This document shows positions 30,081 to 39,421 of a stretch of DNA of 64,000 bases, in pieces. The translations under genes were made by a program, and so were the position numbers. The notes under the pieces are model-generated. The model was not told the DNA's origin and made no database searches. It saw nothing but the letters and a program-made list of their open reading frames with translations. The stretch comes from Rhodovastum sp963804495 (GTDB lineage: Bacteria; Pseudomonadota; Alphaproteobacteria; Acetobacterales; Acetobacteraceae): positions 117,373 through 181,372 of the forward strand of contig CAWDQN010000015.1 in assembly GCA_963804495.1 (NCBI GenBank), in the 5' to 3' direction. Each line of letters opens with the position of its first letter. Position 1 is the first letter of the stretch.

Positions 30081-32312
30081 ATGTTCAACTACTACCGCAA
30101 GGAACTGGACTGGGGCGGTCGCAAGCTGGTCCTGGAGACCGGCAAGATCGCGCGCCAGGCCGACGGCGCGGTGATGTGCAGCTATGGCGACACGATCGTG
30201 CTGTGCACGGTGGTCGGCCTTCGCAGTGCCAAGCCGGGCCAGGATTTCTTTCCGCTGACGGTACACTATCAGGAAAAAGCCTTCGCCGCCGGCAAGATCC
30301 CGGGCGGATTCTTCAAGCGCGAGGGACGGCCGTCCGAGGCTGAAACCTTGAAGTCGCGTCTGATCGACCGTCCGATCCGCCCGCTGTTTCCGGACGGGTT
30401 CAAGAACGAAGTGCAGATCATCGCCACCGTGCTGAGCCACGATCTGGAGAACGACCCCGACATCCTCTCCCTGATCGGCGCATCGGCGGCGCTGACATTG
30501 TCCGGCATTCCCTTCTTCGGCCCGGTCGGGGCCGCGCGGGTTGGTTATATCGACGGTGCCTATGTGCTGAACCCGACCGCCGATCAGATCAGGGCCTCGC
30601 AGCTTGAGTTGGTCGTCGCCGGCACCCTCGACGGCGTGCTGATGGTCGAATCCGAGGCGCAGGAACTCACCGAGGAGGTGATGCTGGGCGCCGTGAGCTT
30701 CGGCCATGCCGCCTTCCAGCCGGTGATCCAGGCGATCATCGAACTGGCCGAGGTTGCCGCCAAGGACCCCTGGCCGTTGCCGGAAGAGAGCGCCGAGGAA
30801 AAAACCCTGCGCGACCGCGTCGATGCCATTGCCCGCCCGGCGCTGACCGAAGCGTATCGCGAGCCGCTCAAGCAGACCCGCCAGGACAAGGTGGCGGCGG
30901 CGAAGAAAGCCGCCGCCGAGTCGCTGGCCGCCGAGGGCCTGGCGGTCGAGCAGGCGAAAGCCCTGTTCAAGGATCTGGAGGCGGACATCGTCCGCAACGC
31001 CATCCTCGACACCGGCCTGCGCATTGATGGTCGCGACACGCGCACGGTGCGGCCGATCGTGGCCGAGGTTGGGGTGCTGCCGCGCGCCCACGGCAGTGCG
31101 GTGTTCACCCGCGGCGAGACCCAGGCCTTCGTGGTGGCAACCCTGGGCACCGCGCAGGACGAGCAGATCATCGACGCGCTCGAGGGCGAATACCGCGAGC
31201 ACTTCATGCTGCATTACAATTTCCCGCCCTATTCGGTGGGCGAAACCGGCCGCATGGGCAGCCCGGGCCGGCGCGAGATCGGCCACGGCAAGCTGGCATG
31301 GCGCGCGGTGCATCCGCTGCTGCCGGAGAAGGAAAAATTCCCCTACACGCTGCGCGTGGTTAGCGAAATCACCGAAAGCAACGGCTCGTCCTCGATGGCG
31401 ACCGTGTGCGGGTCCTCGCTCGCGCTGATGGACGCCGGGGTGCCGCTGAAGAACCCGGTGGCCGGCATCGCCATGGGCCTGATCAAGGAAGATCGCGGCT
31501 ACGCCGTGCTGTCCGACATCCTTGGCGATGAAGACCATCTCGGCGACATGGACTTCAAGGTGGCCGGCACCGAGCGGGGCGTCACCAGCCTGCAGATGGA
31601 CATCAAGATCACCTCCATCACGCCGGAGATCATGCAGGTCGCGCTCGAACAAGCGCGCGAGGGACGGCTGCATATTCTCGGCGAAATGGCGAAGGCGCTG
31701 ACCGGGGCGCGCACCGATGTGGCGGCGACGGCACCGCGCATCACCGTGATCAATATCCCCAAGGAGAAGATCCGCGACGTGATCGGCACCGGCGGTAAGG
31801 TGATCCGCGAAATTGTCGAGCAGACCGGGGCGAAGATCGACATCGAGGACGACGGCACCATCAAGATCGCCGCCAACGAGATTACCAAGGCGCAGGCGGC
31901 GATCGACTGGATCCGCGGCATCGTGGCCGAGCCGGAAATCGGGGTGATCTATATCGGCAAGGTGGTGAAGACCGCCGAGTTCGGCGCCTTCGTCAACTTC
32001 CTCGGCTCGCGCGACGGGTTGGTGCATGTCAGCGAACTGGCGCAGGGAAGGGTCAACAAGACCACAGATGTGGTCAACGTGGGCGATGCCGTGCGGGTGA
32101 AGGTGCTGGGCTTCGACGAGCGCGGCAAGGTGAAGCTGTCCATGCGGGTGGTTGACCAGACCACCGGCGAAGACATCAGCGACAAGGTTGGGCCCAAGGG
32201 CGGCGCCGGCGGCGGCCGGGAGCGTGGCGATCGCGGCGGCCGTGGCGGGCGCGACGGCGGTTTCGACGGCCAGGGCGACCAGCCGGCGGCGCAGGACGTC
32301 GTGGCTGGCTGA
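30081..32312 (+). CDS. pnp: polyribonucleotide nucleotidyltransferase (PNPase)
   Basis: 743 residues: two RNase PH-like domains (first from MFNYYRKELDWGGRKLVLET; second with RTVRPIVAEVGVLPRAHGSA), then a KH domain (VIGTGGKVIREIVEQTGAKI), an S1 domain (GKVVKTAEFGAFVNFL) and a Gly/Arg/Asp-rich tail. It degrades RNA phosphorolytically in the degradosome. ATG 30081 was chosen because homology starts there. Length and order are normal. Confidence 0.97.
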   Translation: MFNYYRKELDWGGRKLVLETGKIARQADGAVMCSYGDTIVLCTVVGLRSAKPGQDFFPLTVHYQEKAFAAGKIPGGFFKREGRPSEAETLKSRLIDRPIRPLFPDGFKNEVQIIATVLSHDLENDPDILSLIGASAALTLSGIPFFGPVGAARVGYIDGAYVLNPTADQIRASQLELVVAGTLDGVLMVESEAQELTEEVMLGAVSFGHAAFQPVIQAIIELAEVAAKDPWPLPEESAEEKTLRDRVDAIARPALTEAYREPLKQTRQDKVAAAKKAAAESLAAEGLAVEQAKALFKDLEADIVRNAILDTGLRIDGRDTRTVRPIVAEVGVLPRAHGSAVFTRGETQAFVVATLGTAQDEQIIDALEGEYREHFMLHYNFPPYSVGETGRMGSPGRREIGHGKLAWRAVHPLLPEKEKFPYTLRVVSEITESNGSSSMATVCGSSLALMDAGVPLKNPVAGIAMGLIKEDRGYAVLSDILGDEDHLGDMDFKVAGTERGVTSLQMDIKITSITPEIMQVALEQAREGRLHILGEMAKALTGARTDVAATAPRITVINIPKEKIRDVIGTGGKVIREIVEQTGAKIDIEDDGTIKIAANEITKAQAAIDWIRGIVAEPEIGVIYIGKVVKTAEFGAFVNFLGSRDGLVHVSELAQGRVNKTTDVVNVGDAVRVKVLGFDERGKVKLSMRVVDQTTGEDISDKVGPKGGAGGGRERGDRGGRGGRDGGFDGQGDQPAAQDVVAG

Positions 32313-32419
32313 CGAGGGTTTCTTCGCCCGCGGGACTTGATCCCGCGGGCGAAGACGGCTTCGATGAACGAATTGTGACGGCGCAAGGGGGATTGCGTCG
32401 GACGGGGCAGGAGCAGGGC

Positions 32420-33832
32420 ATGAAGGCGATCAACGCGATCCGGATGGGCGGCGTCGACGTGTTACCGCTCGTCGAGGGCGGCAAGGGCGTGGCGATTTCG
32501 AACGGCGTCACGGCCGGGCACTGGGCGGCAGGCGGCGGCGCCGGCACACTCAGCGCGGTGAACGCCGACAGCTACGATGATGACGGGCGGATCATCCCGC
32601 AAGTCTATCATGGCCGCACCCGGCGCGAGCGGCATGAGGAGATGGTCGCCTACGCCATCCAGGGCGGCATCGCCCAGGCTCGCCGGGCGTTCGACATCGC
32701 CGGCGGGCACGGCCGCATCCATGCCAACGTGCTGTGGGAAGGCGGCGGCGCCGAGCGGATCATGACCGGCATGCTGGAAGGTGCCAGGGGCCTGATCCAT
32801 GGCATCACCTGCGGTGCCGGTATGCCCTATCGTCTGGCCGAAATCGCCGCCCGTTTCAATGTGCACTACTACCCCATCGTCTCGTCCGCGCGTGCATTCG
32901 GCGCGTTGTGGAAACGCGCCTACCATAAGGCCGCGTCCATGCTGGGCGGCGTTGTCTACGAGGACCCCTGGCTGGCCGGCGGCCATAATGGGCTTTCCAA
33001 CAGCGAAGATCCGCAGAAGCCGGAAGGCCCGTTCTCGCGCGTGCTGGCGCTGCGCAAGCTGATGCGCGAGTTTGGCCTGGGCGACACGCCGATCATCATG
33101 GCCGGCGGCATTTGGTGGCTGGAGGAATGGGAGGACTGGATCGACAACCCAGAGCTCGGTCCCATCGCCTTCCAGTTCGGCACCCGTCCGCTGTTGACCC
33201 GGGAAAGCCCCATCGGCGACGCCTGGAAACAGCGACTGCTGACCCTGAAGACGGGGGATGTGTTCCTCAACCGCTTCAGCCCGACCGGCTTCTATTCCTC
33301 GGCGGTGAACAACCGCTTCATCCAGGAACTGCGCGAGCGAAACGAGCGGCAGGTGGCCTATTCGCCCGAGCCGGTCGGCGAGCACGTGGCCGAATACGGC
33401 GTGGGCCCCCGCAAACGCCCGACCTTCCTGACCACCATTGACCTGGAGCGGGTGCGCGGCTGGGAGGCGGAAGGCTTTACCGAGGCCATGCGGACGCCGG
33501 ATTCCACCCTGGTGTTCGTCACCCCCCAGCGTGCGCGCGAGATCATCGCCGACCAGGTGGCCTGCATGGGCTGCCTGAGCCAGTGTCGCTTTTCCAACTG
33601 GGCACAGCACGAGCCGGACTTCACCAACGGCAAGAAGGCCGATCCGCGCAGCTTCTGCATCCAGAAGACGCTGCAGGCCATTGCCCATGAAAGCGACAAG
33701 GAAGAAGCGGTCGAGAACAACCTGATGTTCAGCGGCCACAATGCCTTCCGGTTCCAGTCGGATCCGTTCTACAGCAACGGCTTCATTCCCACCGTGCGCC
33801 AGTTGGTCGAGCGCATCCTCTCCGGCCGGTAA
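32420..33832 (+). CDS. nitronate monooxygenase-like FMN oxidoreductase
   Basis: 470 residues of the 2-nitropropane dioxygenase / YrpB family (TIM barrel, FMN). Visible parts are GVAISNGVTAGHWAAGGGAG at the N-terminus, GAGMPYRLAEIAARF, and the FMN phosphate loop region IIMAGGIWW. The C-terminal extension has a Cys-rich patch, CMGCLSQC, unusual for simple nitronate monooxygenases but found in the longer members of this family. The ribosome site CAGGAGCAGG precedes ATG 32420. The substrate cannot be read from sequence. It is followed by a perfect hairpin. Confidence 0.75.
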   Translation: MKAINAIRMGGVDVLPLVEGGKGVAISNGVTAGHWAAGGGAGTLSAVNADSYDDDGRIIPQVYHGRTRRERHEEMVAYAIQGGIAQARRAFDIAGGHGRIHANVLWEGGGAERIMTGMLEGARGLIHGITCGAGMPYRLAEIAARFNVHYYPIVSSARAFGALWKRAYHKAASMLGGVVYEDPWLAGGHNGLSNSEDPQKPEGPFSRVLALRKLMREFGLGDTPIIMAGGIWWLEEWEDWIDNPELGPIAFQFGTRPLLTRESPIGDAWKQRLLTLKTGDVFLNRFSPTGFYSSAVNNRFIQELRERNERQVAYSPEPVGEHVAEYGVGPRKRPTFLTTIDLERVRGWEAEGFTEAMRTPDSTLVFVTPQRAREIIADQVACMGCLSQCRFSNWAQHEPDFTNGKKADPRSFCIQKTLQAIAHESDKEEAVENNLMFSGHNAFRFQSDPFYSNGFIPTVRQLVERILSGR

Positions 33833-33840
33833 CGGCGCGC

Positions 33841-33872
33841 AAGCAAGGCCAGGCAGAGCCCTGGCCTTGCTT
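33841..33872. terminator. perfect 13-bp hairpin between convergent genes
   Basis: AAGCAAGGCCAGG, loop CAGAGC, then CCTGGCCTTGCTT. It lies between the convergent flavoprotein and CBS-domain genes, so it could end both transcripts. It carries the core of the GC-rich repeat family seen elsewhere in this window. Confidence 0.75.
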
Positions 33873-33879
33873 CACGCCG

Positions 33880-34335
33880 TCAGGTAGGCCCCGCGACGAC
33901 GTATTCGCCGGCGACGTAGGCACGCAGGCTCTGCACTTCGGTTTCCTGGATCACGACCTTGGCCCGGACCACGTCGCGGATGCTGATAAGGCCGACGAGG
34001 TCACCCTTGTCCACCACCGGCAGGTGGCGGAAATTGCCCGCGGTCATGATCGCCATCGCCTCGTCCACGCTCGCGCGCGGGGTGATGGTTATGACATTGC
34101 GTGTCATGGCCTGCTCCACGCTCATGTTCAGCGCCCAGGGGCCATCCGTGGCGAGCCTGCGGATCACGTCGCGTTCGCTGACAACTCCCTCCAGTGCGCC
34201 TTCGGCGCCGAGAACCACCACGAGGCCGACGCTTTGCCTGGCCAGCACAGTGGCAACCTCGCCCAGCGTGGCGCTGGGATTGACGCTGACGACCGACGAA
34301 CCCTTGCTCTTGAGGATCGCGGCAATGGTCATCAT
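33880..34335 (-). CDS. CBS domain-pair protein
   Basis: 151 residues made almost entirely of two CBS motifs: LGEVATVLARQSVGLVVVL followed by GVVSERDVIRRLA, then SVDEAMAIMTAGNFRHLPVV followed by GLISIRDVVRA. Such stand-alone pairs bind adenine nucleotides and regulate partner proteins. No partner is evident next to it. It is a cytosolic protein. Confidence 0.88.
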   Translation of the reverse strand: MMTIAAILKSKGSSVVSVNPSATLGEVATVLARQSVGLVVVLGAEGALEGVVSERDVIRRLATDGPWALNMSVEQAMTRNVITITPRASVDEAMAIMTAGNFRHLPVVDKGDLVGLISIRDVVRAKVVIQETEVQSLRAYVAGEYVVAGPT

Positions 34336-34583
34336 GCTCTAATGCCCCCTGAAGGATCTTTGGGACGGAATGGTCAGGGCTCCGGCAGCATGGTCCGCAT
34401 GCGCGGCTGGTTCATGCGCGGCGCCGGGCATCCTCCGGCCGTTGGAGTAGTCTGCGAGAAACCGGCCGACGTGGGAAGATAGAGCCGGCAGAAATCGCGT
34501 CACGTTCTGAAATATGTACGGCACGCCCGCCGGCAACCCTGCGCGCCACACGAAATGCGGCGTTGGCAAGGTTGTTCGGCCTT

Positions 34584-35501
34584 TCACCTCGCCAGGAACG
34601 GTTTCACCTGGTCCAGCGCCTCGGCGGGCGATTCCTCCTGCGGCACGTGCCCCAGGCCAGGCAGCGCGACCAGCCTGGCGTCGGGCAGCGCCGCCAGGTA
34701 GTCGGCCGCGTTGCTGATGGGGATGATGCCGTCCTTCTCGCCCCACACAAGCAAAACCGGCAAGTGCAGGGTCCGCAGGACAGGCGCGGGGTCCTCCGGA
34801 ACCATGTGCGCCATCCGGACGAGCGCCGCCTCGCGGACGCCCGGTGCCAGAATCATGTCGCGGTAGCGCGCCACCACCTCATCGGTCAGGCGCTGGGGAT
34901 CGCCATAGGCCAGCGCAAGATTCATGCGCAGCAGAGGCATCGGCAGCATATAGGGCAGCATCCCGGCCGCCATCGGCACTTCGGCGGCCTGGCCATAGGC
35001 CATGCCCGGGCCGGCAAATCCGTCCGGCGAGATCAGCACCAGCCTGGTCACGCGGGCCGGGTGGCGGGCCGCGAAGCTCCACGCGATCCGGCCGCCCAGC
35101 GAATTGCCGACCAGGATGGCGCGCTGGACTCGCAACCTGTCCATCAGCGCCGCGAGCACCTGCACGGCGCGGGTGTCCGAGTAGTCGCCGGTCGGATCGG
35201 CGCCGGTCAATCCGAAGCCCGGCAGGTCGAAGCGGATCACCCGGAACTCGCCCGACAGCGCCTGCGCCCAGGCCTCCCAGGTATGCAGGCTGGCGCCGAA
35301 GCCGTGCAGCATTATGATCGCCGGCCCATCCCGCTTGCCGGTATCGCGCGCATGCACGCGGACACCCTCGGCCACTACAAAGCTGGACGGCGGTCCGGCA
35401 TACCGGGCCTCAAGCTCGGCGCGCGCGCCGTCGGGTACGTACAGCCACAAACCGGCGGTGACGACGCTGGAAAAAAGAATTTGCAGGATGACCGCTGTCA
35501 C
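34584..35501 (-). CDS. alpha/beta hydrolase
   Basis: 305 residues. An N-terminal hydrophobic segment (VILQILFSSVVTAGLWLYV) anchors or exports the protein. The hydrolase fold shows the oxyanion motif MLHGFGASLHTW, the nucleophile elbow GNSLGG and the catalytic His region LPGLGHVPQEE. The Asp is probably in VWGEKDGIIP. Sequence resembles C-C bond hydrolases and haloperoxidase-like esterases, so the substrate is open. A 248-base spacer without a recognised gene separates it from the CBS gene. Confidence 0.82.
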   Translation of the reverse strand: MTAVILQILFSSVVTAGLWLYVPDGARAELEARYAGPPSSFVVAEGVRVHARDTGKRDGPAIIMLHGFGASLHTWEAWAQALSGEFRVIRFDLPGFGLTGADPTGDYSDTRAVQVLAALMDRLRVQRAILVGNSLGGRIAWSFAARHPARVTRLVLISPDGFAGPGMAYGQAAEVPMAAGMLPYMLPMPLLRMNLALAYGDPQRLTDEVVARYRDMILAPGVREAALVRMAHMVPEDPAPVLRTLHLPVLLVWGEKDGIIPISNAADYLAALPDARLVALPGLGHVPQEESPAEALDQVKPFLAR

Positions 35502-35531
35502 TGGTGCGGAGCCTTGGCCACCGGGCGGGTG

Positions 35532-35873
35532 TCAGGTCTCTGGCAGGTCGTAGGTGCCGATATCCACGTGCGCCTGTTCGACCAGCGCCCCCAACTCTGC
35601 CAGCTTGCCACTGTCCAGATCGGCCAAGGCCCGGCGCGTGGTCTCAGCCGCCCGTTGCAGGCGCGCCGCTGTTCTGCGGTCCGGCGCCAGCGGGGTCGCG
35701 TCCGCCAGAGCCTGCAGCACGTCCTCCAGCCCCTGCCGCAGTTCTCCACCGCTTGCCTGCGCCGCCGCCTCAACTGCCCGTTCCATCGCGCTCTCGGCGG
35801 CTTCCCTGAACGCCATGTAGAGATCCACATCCCGCATCGTCGGGCCCTCATGCACTGCCGCGCCAGCCGACAT
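35532..35873 (-). CDS. hypothetical helical protein
   Basis: 113 residues, no family recognised. The sequence is rich in Ala, Glu and Arg and predicted helical by eye (for example REAAESAMERAVEAAAQA and RLQRAAETTRRALADLD). No signal peptide or metal motif is present. It sits 30 bases upstream of the hydrolase gene on the same strand, so the two may be cotranscribed. Confidence 0.5.
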   Translation of the reverse strand: MSAGAAVHEGPTMRDVDLYMAFREAAESAMERAVEAAAQASGGELRQGLEDVLQALADATPLAPDRRTAARLQRAAETTRRALADLDSGKLAELGALVEQAHVDIGTYDLPET

Positions 35874-35986
35874 CTTGGCACCAGCCGGGCGGAAGGCAAC
35901 CTTTCAGATGGAACTGAGTGGCTTCCCGACCGCGCCGTGACCGGTGAGGACAGTGAGACCACGCCTCGCGCTCCGCACTGTCCTGG

Positions 35987-37808
35987 CTATACGAGGTAAT
36001 AGAGGCTTGCCTCCCGGTCCGGTCGGTTCGTCCGCGGGGAACTTGCGCAATGCGGGCAGGTGTTGCCGGCACCGACGATGTCATAGGCATGGCGCACCGC
36101 CTGCAGGGTGGCGGAATCGACATCGTCGGCGGTTTGCGGGAAAATATGCTCGCCCGGATACCAGTGCAGAAAACCCAGGCCCGTGATTGCCGCCAGCAGG
36201 TCGGGCCGAACGCCGGCGAGCAACACCGTGACGCCGAGCCGGTCGGTTTCATGCAGGAAATGTTCGATCCGTTCGAGGCAGACGGCGTCGGGGTTGCGGA
36301 CGCGCTTGAGGCGCAGCACGATGACGCGCACCCCCTCGGCAACCGCCCGTTGCCGCAGCTCATCGAGATAACGGTCGAGCTCCGGCGCGGCACCAAAGAA
36401 GAATTCGCCTTCCAGATCGAACAGGATGGTCGCCGAGCAGGGAGGGTCCGTCGGTAGGCGGCCGCGCACGACCCGTTCGGCACTGACGACCAGTTCCGCG
36501 CCCTTCAGCTTCGCCGCCCGCGGCACATACAGCAGCACCGAAAGGCCGAATCCCACCAGGATGGACGCGTCGAGGCCAACGACAATTCCGGTCAGCGCGG
36601 TGACCACGACCAGCCCCGCATCATAGCGCGATGCCCGGAACGCATAGCGCAGGCGCGGCACATCGATCAGCCGCGCGGCCGTCAGCACCAGCAGTCCGGC
36701 CAGCGCCGGCTTCGGAATGAAGCGGGTCAGGGGAGCCAGGAGCAGCAGTGCCCCCGCGACGGCCAAGGCGGCGACGATCCCCGACGCCCGCGTCGCCGCC
36801 CCCGCCTGGAAATTGATCGCCGACCGCGACAGCGACCCGGAACCCGGCAGGCAGCGGAAGAACCCGCCGACAAGATTGGCGATCCCTTCGGCGAGGCACT
36901 GGCGATTGTAATCGAGTTTCTGGCGTGTCTGGCTGGCGATGGTCTTGGCAATGGCCAGCGCCTCGATCAGTCCCAGGAAGGCGATGGCGACCGCGCTGGT
37001 GGAGAGCTGGGAAACCCAGGCGAACTTGATTTGCGGGATGTGCGGCGACGGCAGGCTGGCCGGCACCGAGCCGATCACCGCGATCAACGTCGCGCCACCG
37101 GCGCCCGGAAGCGACCACCCAAACAGGAACGCGGCCACGGCGACAAGCACAAGACCCAGCAGCATATCCATTTGCGGCAATCGCCAGGCACGCACGGCGC
37201 CGCGCAGCATAAGGGCGAGCACGATGGTTGCCGTGCTGACGGCGATCGCGCGCAGGTTGAATGGATCGCCCTCGGTCAGGGTCAGCCACACCCGCAGCAG
37301 GATGTTCTGATCGCCGGTGCCGCGGTCGTGCACACCGAGAAGATTGCCGCACTGGCCGACGGCCAGCAGAAACGCGGCGCCGACCATGAAGCCGAGAATG
37401 ACGGATTCGGAAATATAGCGCGTCAGGTCGCCGAGCCTGAACACCGCAATCAGAATCTGAATGCTGCCCACCATCACCCCGAGCAGGAACATCGCTTCCG
37501 CGGCCTCGATGCGCGCGTCCGGGTCGAAAAACGCGAGCGAACTAAAGACAACCAGGGAAATGGCGCTGGTCGGTCCGTTGATCAGATGCGAGGAGGAACC
37601 GAAGATCGAGGCGATGGCGGTGACCACGATCGCCGAGTACAGATCCGAACTGAGGATCGACGCCGGCCAGCAGGGCATAAGCCATGGCTTGCGGCAGCGA
37701 GATCGCGGCGACCGTCAGCCCGGCGACCAGATCGCGGCGGAATTCGTCCCAGCGATAGCTCAGGGTCCACTTGCGGCCGCTTTGCTCCGCCGCCGTCAAC
37801 TCCCGCAT
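35987..37808 (-). pseudogene. SulP-family anion transporter with STAS domain, one frameshift
   Basis: Starting at ATG 37808 the frame reads MRELTAAEQ and then LVAGLTVAAISLPQAMAYAL and GVDPQFG. About base 37648 the homology moves by one base to LYSAIVVTAIASIFGSSSHL and stays open to 35987. Removing one base gives about 606 residues: ten or more membrane segments, then a STAS domain (SATILFDLEGEFFFGAAPEL). SulP proteins carry sulfate, bicarbonate or other anions. It lies next to a sulfate-binding protein gene, which favours sulfate. It is probably intact in the organism if the extra base is an error. Confidence 0.75.
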
Positions 37809-37839
37809 GGGCTGCGTCCTTGTTGCCGTCGATGCGCTG

Positions 37840-38886
37840 CTATTCGGTCGCGACCCGGTGCGGCGGCGCGGGCCGGGTGACGGTGTCGATAATGCCGTTC
37901 TCGGCAAAAAATTTCTGCTGGGCGTCCTCCCAGTCGCGGGCCAGCAGGGTGACCGGAAACAGGTCGAGCGGCGGCAGCCGGTCGGCATATTTCTTCAGGA
38001 TGTCGGCATTGACGGGGCGATAGCCAAGCGTCGCCATGATTTCCTGCGCCTCGTCGGTGAACAGGAATTTGAGATAGGCCTTGGCCGCCGCCTGAGTCCG
38101 GTCGCGCACCACATTGGCGTCGACCCAGGCGACGAAGGGCTCGGCAAGAATGCTGACAGGCGGGTAGACGATCTCGAGGCCTCCCTTCGATGCCGCCACC
38201 TCACGCAACGCCTCGTTCTCCCAGGTCAGATGCACATCGCCGATATTCTCCACCGCGAAGGTCGTGGCCGCCCCGCGCGCCCCGGCATCGAGCACCGGAA
38301 CATGCTCGTAGAACTGCTGCAAATAGGCGCGGGCCTCGGCGTCGCTGGCGCCACGGCGCAACGCCGCCCCCCAGGCGGCGAGCGCGCTTAATTTGCCGTT
38401 GCCCGAGGTCTTCGGGTCAGGCGTGATAATGCTCACGTTGGGGGCGATGAGATCAGGCCAGTCGTGGATCCGCCTGGGATTGCCCTTGCGGACCACGAAG
38501 ACGATGGTCGACACGTAGGGCTGCGAGTTGTGCGGCAGCCGCGTTGACCAGCCCTCGGCGATCAGGCCGCGTTTGCGCAGGGCGTCGATATCGGAATAAA
38601 GGCCGAGCGTGACCACGTCGGCCGGCTGTTCCCCGCTGATCACCGATCGCGCCTGCCGCGATGAGCCGCCATGCGACTGCGTGATGCGCAGCGGCACCCC
38701 GGTCGCCTGCTCGTATGTCGCCGCGAACCGCTCGTTCAGGCTCTGATAGAGCTCGCGGGTCGGGTCATAGGAGACGTTGAGCAACCGGGTCGCTGCGCCG
38801 GCGTCGAGATTTTTCACCGAGATCAGTGCGGCGGCCACGATGATGGCGGCGACCGCGGCCATATTGGACCAGAGACGTTTTTCCAT
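37840..38886 (-). CDS. sulfate ABC transporter substrate-binding protein
   Basis: 348 residues with an N-terminal hydrophobic signal or anchor (VAAIIVAAALISV). The sulfate-binding family motifs are NVSYDPTRELYQSLNERFA, SHGGSSRQARSVISGEQPAD, and IITPDPKTSGNGKLSALAAW. Such proteins deliver sulfate or thiosulfate to CysTWA. None of those membrane or ATPase genes lies next to it; instead the SulP gene follows on the same strand 31 bases later. The pairing may be a regulatory or binding partner arrangement, which is inference. Confidence 0.88.
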   Translation of the reverse strand: MEKRLWSNMAAVAAIIVAAALISVKNLDAGAATRLLNVSYDPTRELYQSLNERFAATYEQATGVPLRITQSHGGSSRQARSVISGEQPADVVTLGLYSDIDALRKRGLIAEGWSTRLPHNSQPYVSTIVFVVRKGNPRRIHDWPDLIAPNVSIITPDPKTSGNGKLSALAAWGAALRRGASDAEARAYLQQFYEHVPVLDAGARGAATTFAVENIGDVHLTWENEALREVAASKGGLEIVYPPVSILAEPFVAWVDANVVRDRTQAAAKAYLKFLFTDEAQEIMATLGYRPVNADILKKYADRLPPLDLFPVTLLARDWEDAQQKFFAENGIIDTVTRPAPPHRVATE

Positions 38887-38910
38887 GAAGATAACTAGGC
38901 CGTTTTAAAT

Positions 38911-38992
38911 GGCGCGCGCCGGGGCGCTGCCCCGGACCCCGGCAGGGCTTTGCCCTGCACCCACCAAGGGCCCCTGGCCCCTGGACCCCTCG
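38911..38992. repeat. GC-rich palindromic intergenic repeat (copy 4)
   Basis: Three successive hairpins: CCGGGGCGCTGCCCCGG, GCAGGGCTTTGCCCTGC and a GGGGCC-type arm (CCAAGGGCCCCTGGCCCCTGG). It matches the family seen after trxA and near 42.6 and 52.0 kb. Confidence 0.65.
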
Positions 38993-39330
38993 ACGAGCAG
39001 CCTCAGCCCGACCCGCGCCACACGTCCGGGAGGCGGCGAGAGCGGCAAAGTGCGAAGCTTCTGGCTGGTCATGGCTGGTTCTCCTGGGCAGTGCGGCGGC
39101 AGCAGGCGCCATGCTGCACGGAAAACCCCAAATCGACAATTGGTCGATGCCTATTTACGTTATCAACGCAAGGACAGCGTGCTAAATGACTGTCAGCGCT
39201 GCATATTGGCCGCGGCACCGGCCTCGCCGGAAGTCCCATCAGCCGGATGGCTCCGGCGCGACGGCAACTGCCATGGCGACATGACGGGTTGTGATAAAAA
39301 CGCTTTTGCTGTCCGCTGCCGCTGAACAGT

Positions 39331-39357
39331 TTGACTAACATCCAAAACACGTATAAT
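39331..39357 (+). promoter_or_regulatory. sigma70-like promoter of the radical SAM gene
   Basis: TTGACT, a 15-base spacer and a perfect TATAAT lie about 65 bases before the ATG at 39422. The spacer is two bases short of ideal; a GTTTGA -35 alternative gives 17. No sigma54 or NifA-type site was seen. Confidence 0.45.
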
Positions 39358-39421
39358 CCGCAGTCACCCAGCGGGCCGGCCTGCTGCCAGTCGACCCGAC
39401 GCTCCAGCCAGGAGACCACAC

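Larger units (their letters stand above)
38887..39421. other. 535-base divergent intergenic region ahead of the nitrogenase-like cluster
   Basis: Divergent spacer between the sulfate-binding gene and the radical SAM gene. It contains a GC-rich repeat copy at its left side, then AT-richer DNA. A reverse-strand frame starting at 39072 (MTSQKLRTLPLSPPPGRVAR) has a good AGGAGA ribosome site and might encode a peptide of about 55 residues ahead of the sulfate genes; this is weak. Confidence 0.45.

Noticed and set aside
39100..39421. A NifA/sigma54 promoter ahead of the nitrogenase-like genes
   Set aside because: No GG-N10-GC element with a TGT-N10-ACA upstream site was seen; only a sigma70-like promoter is visible.
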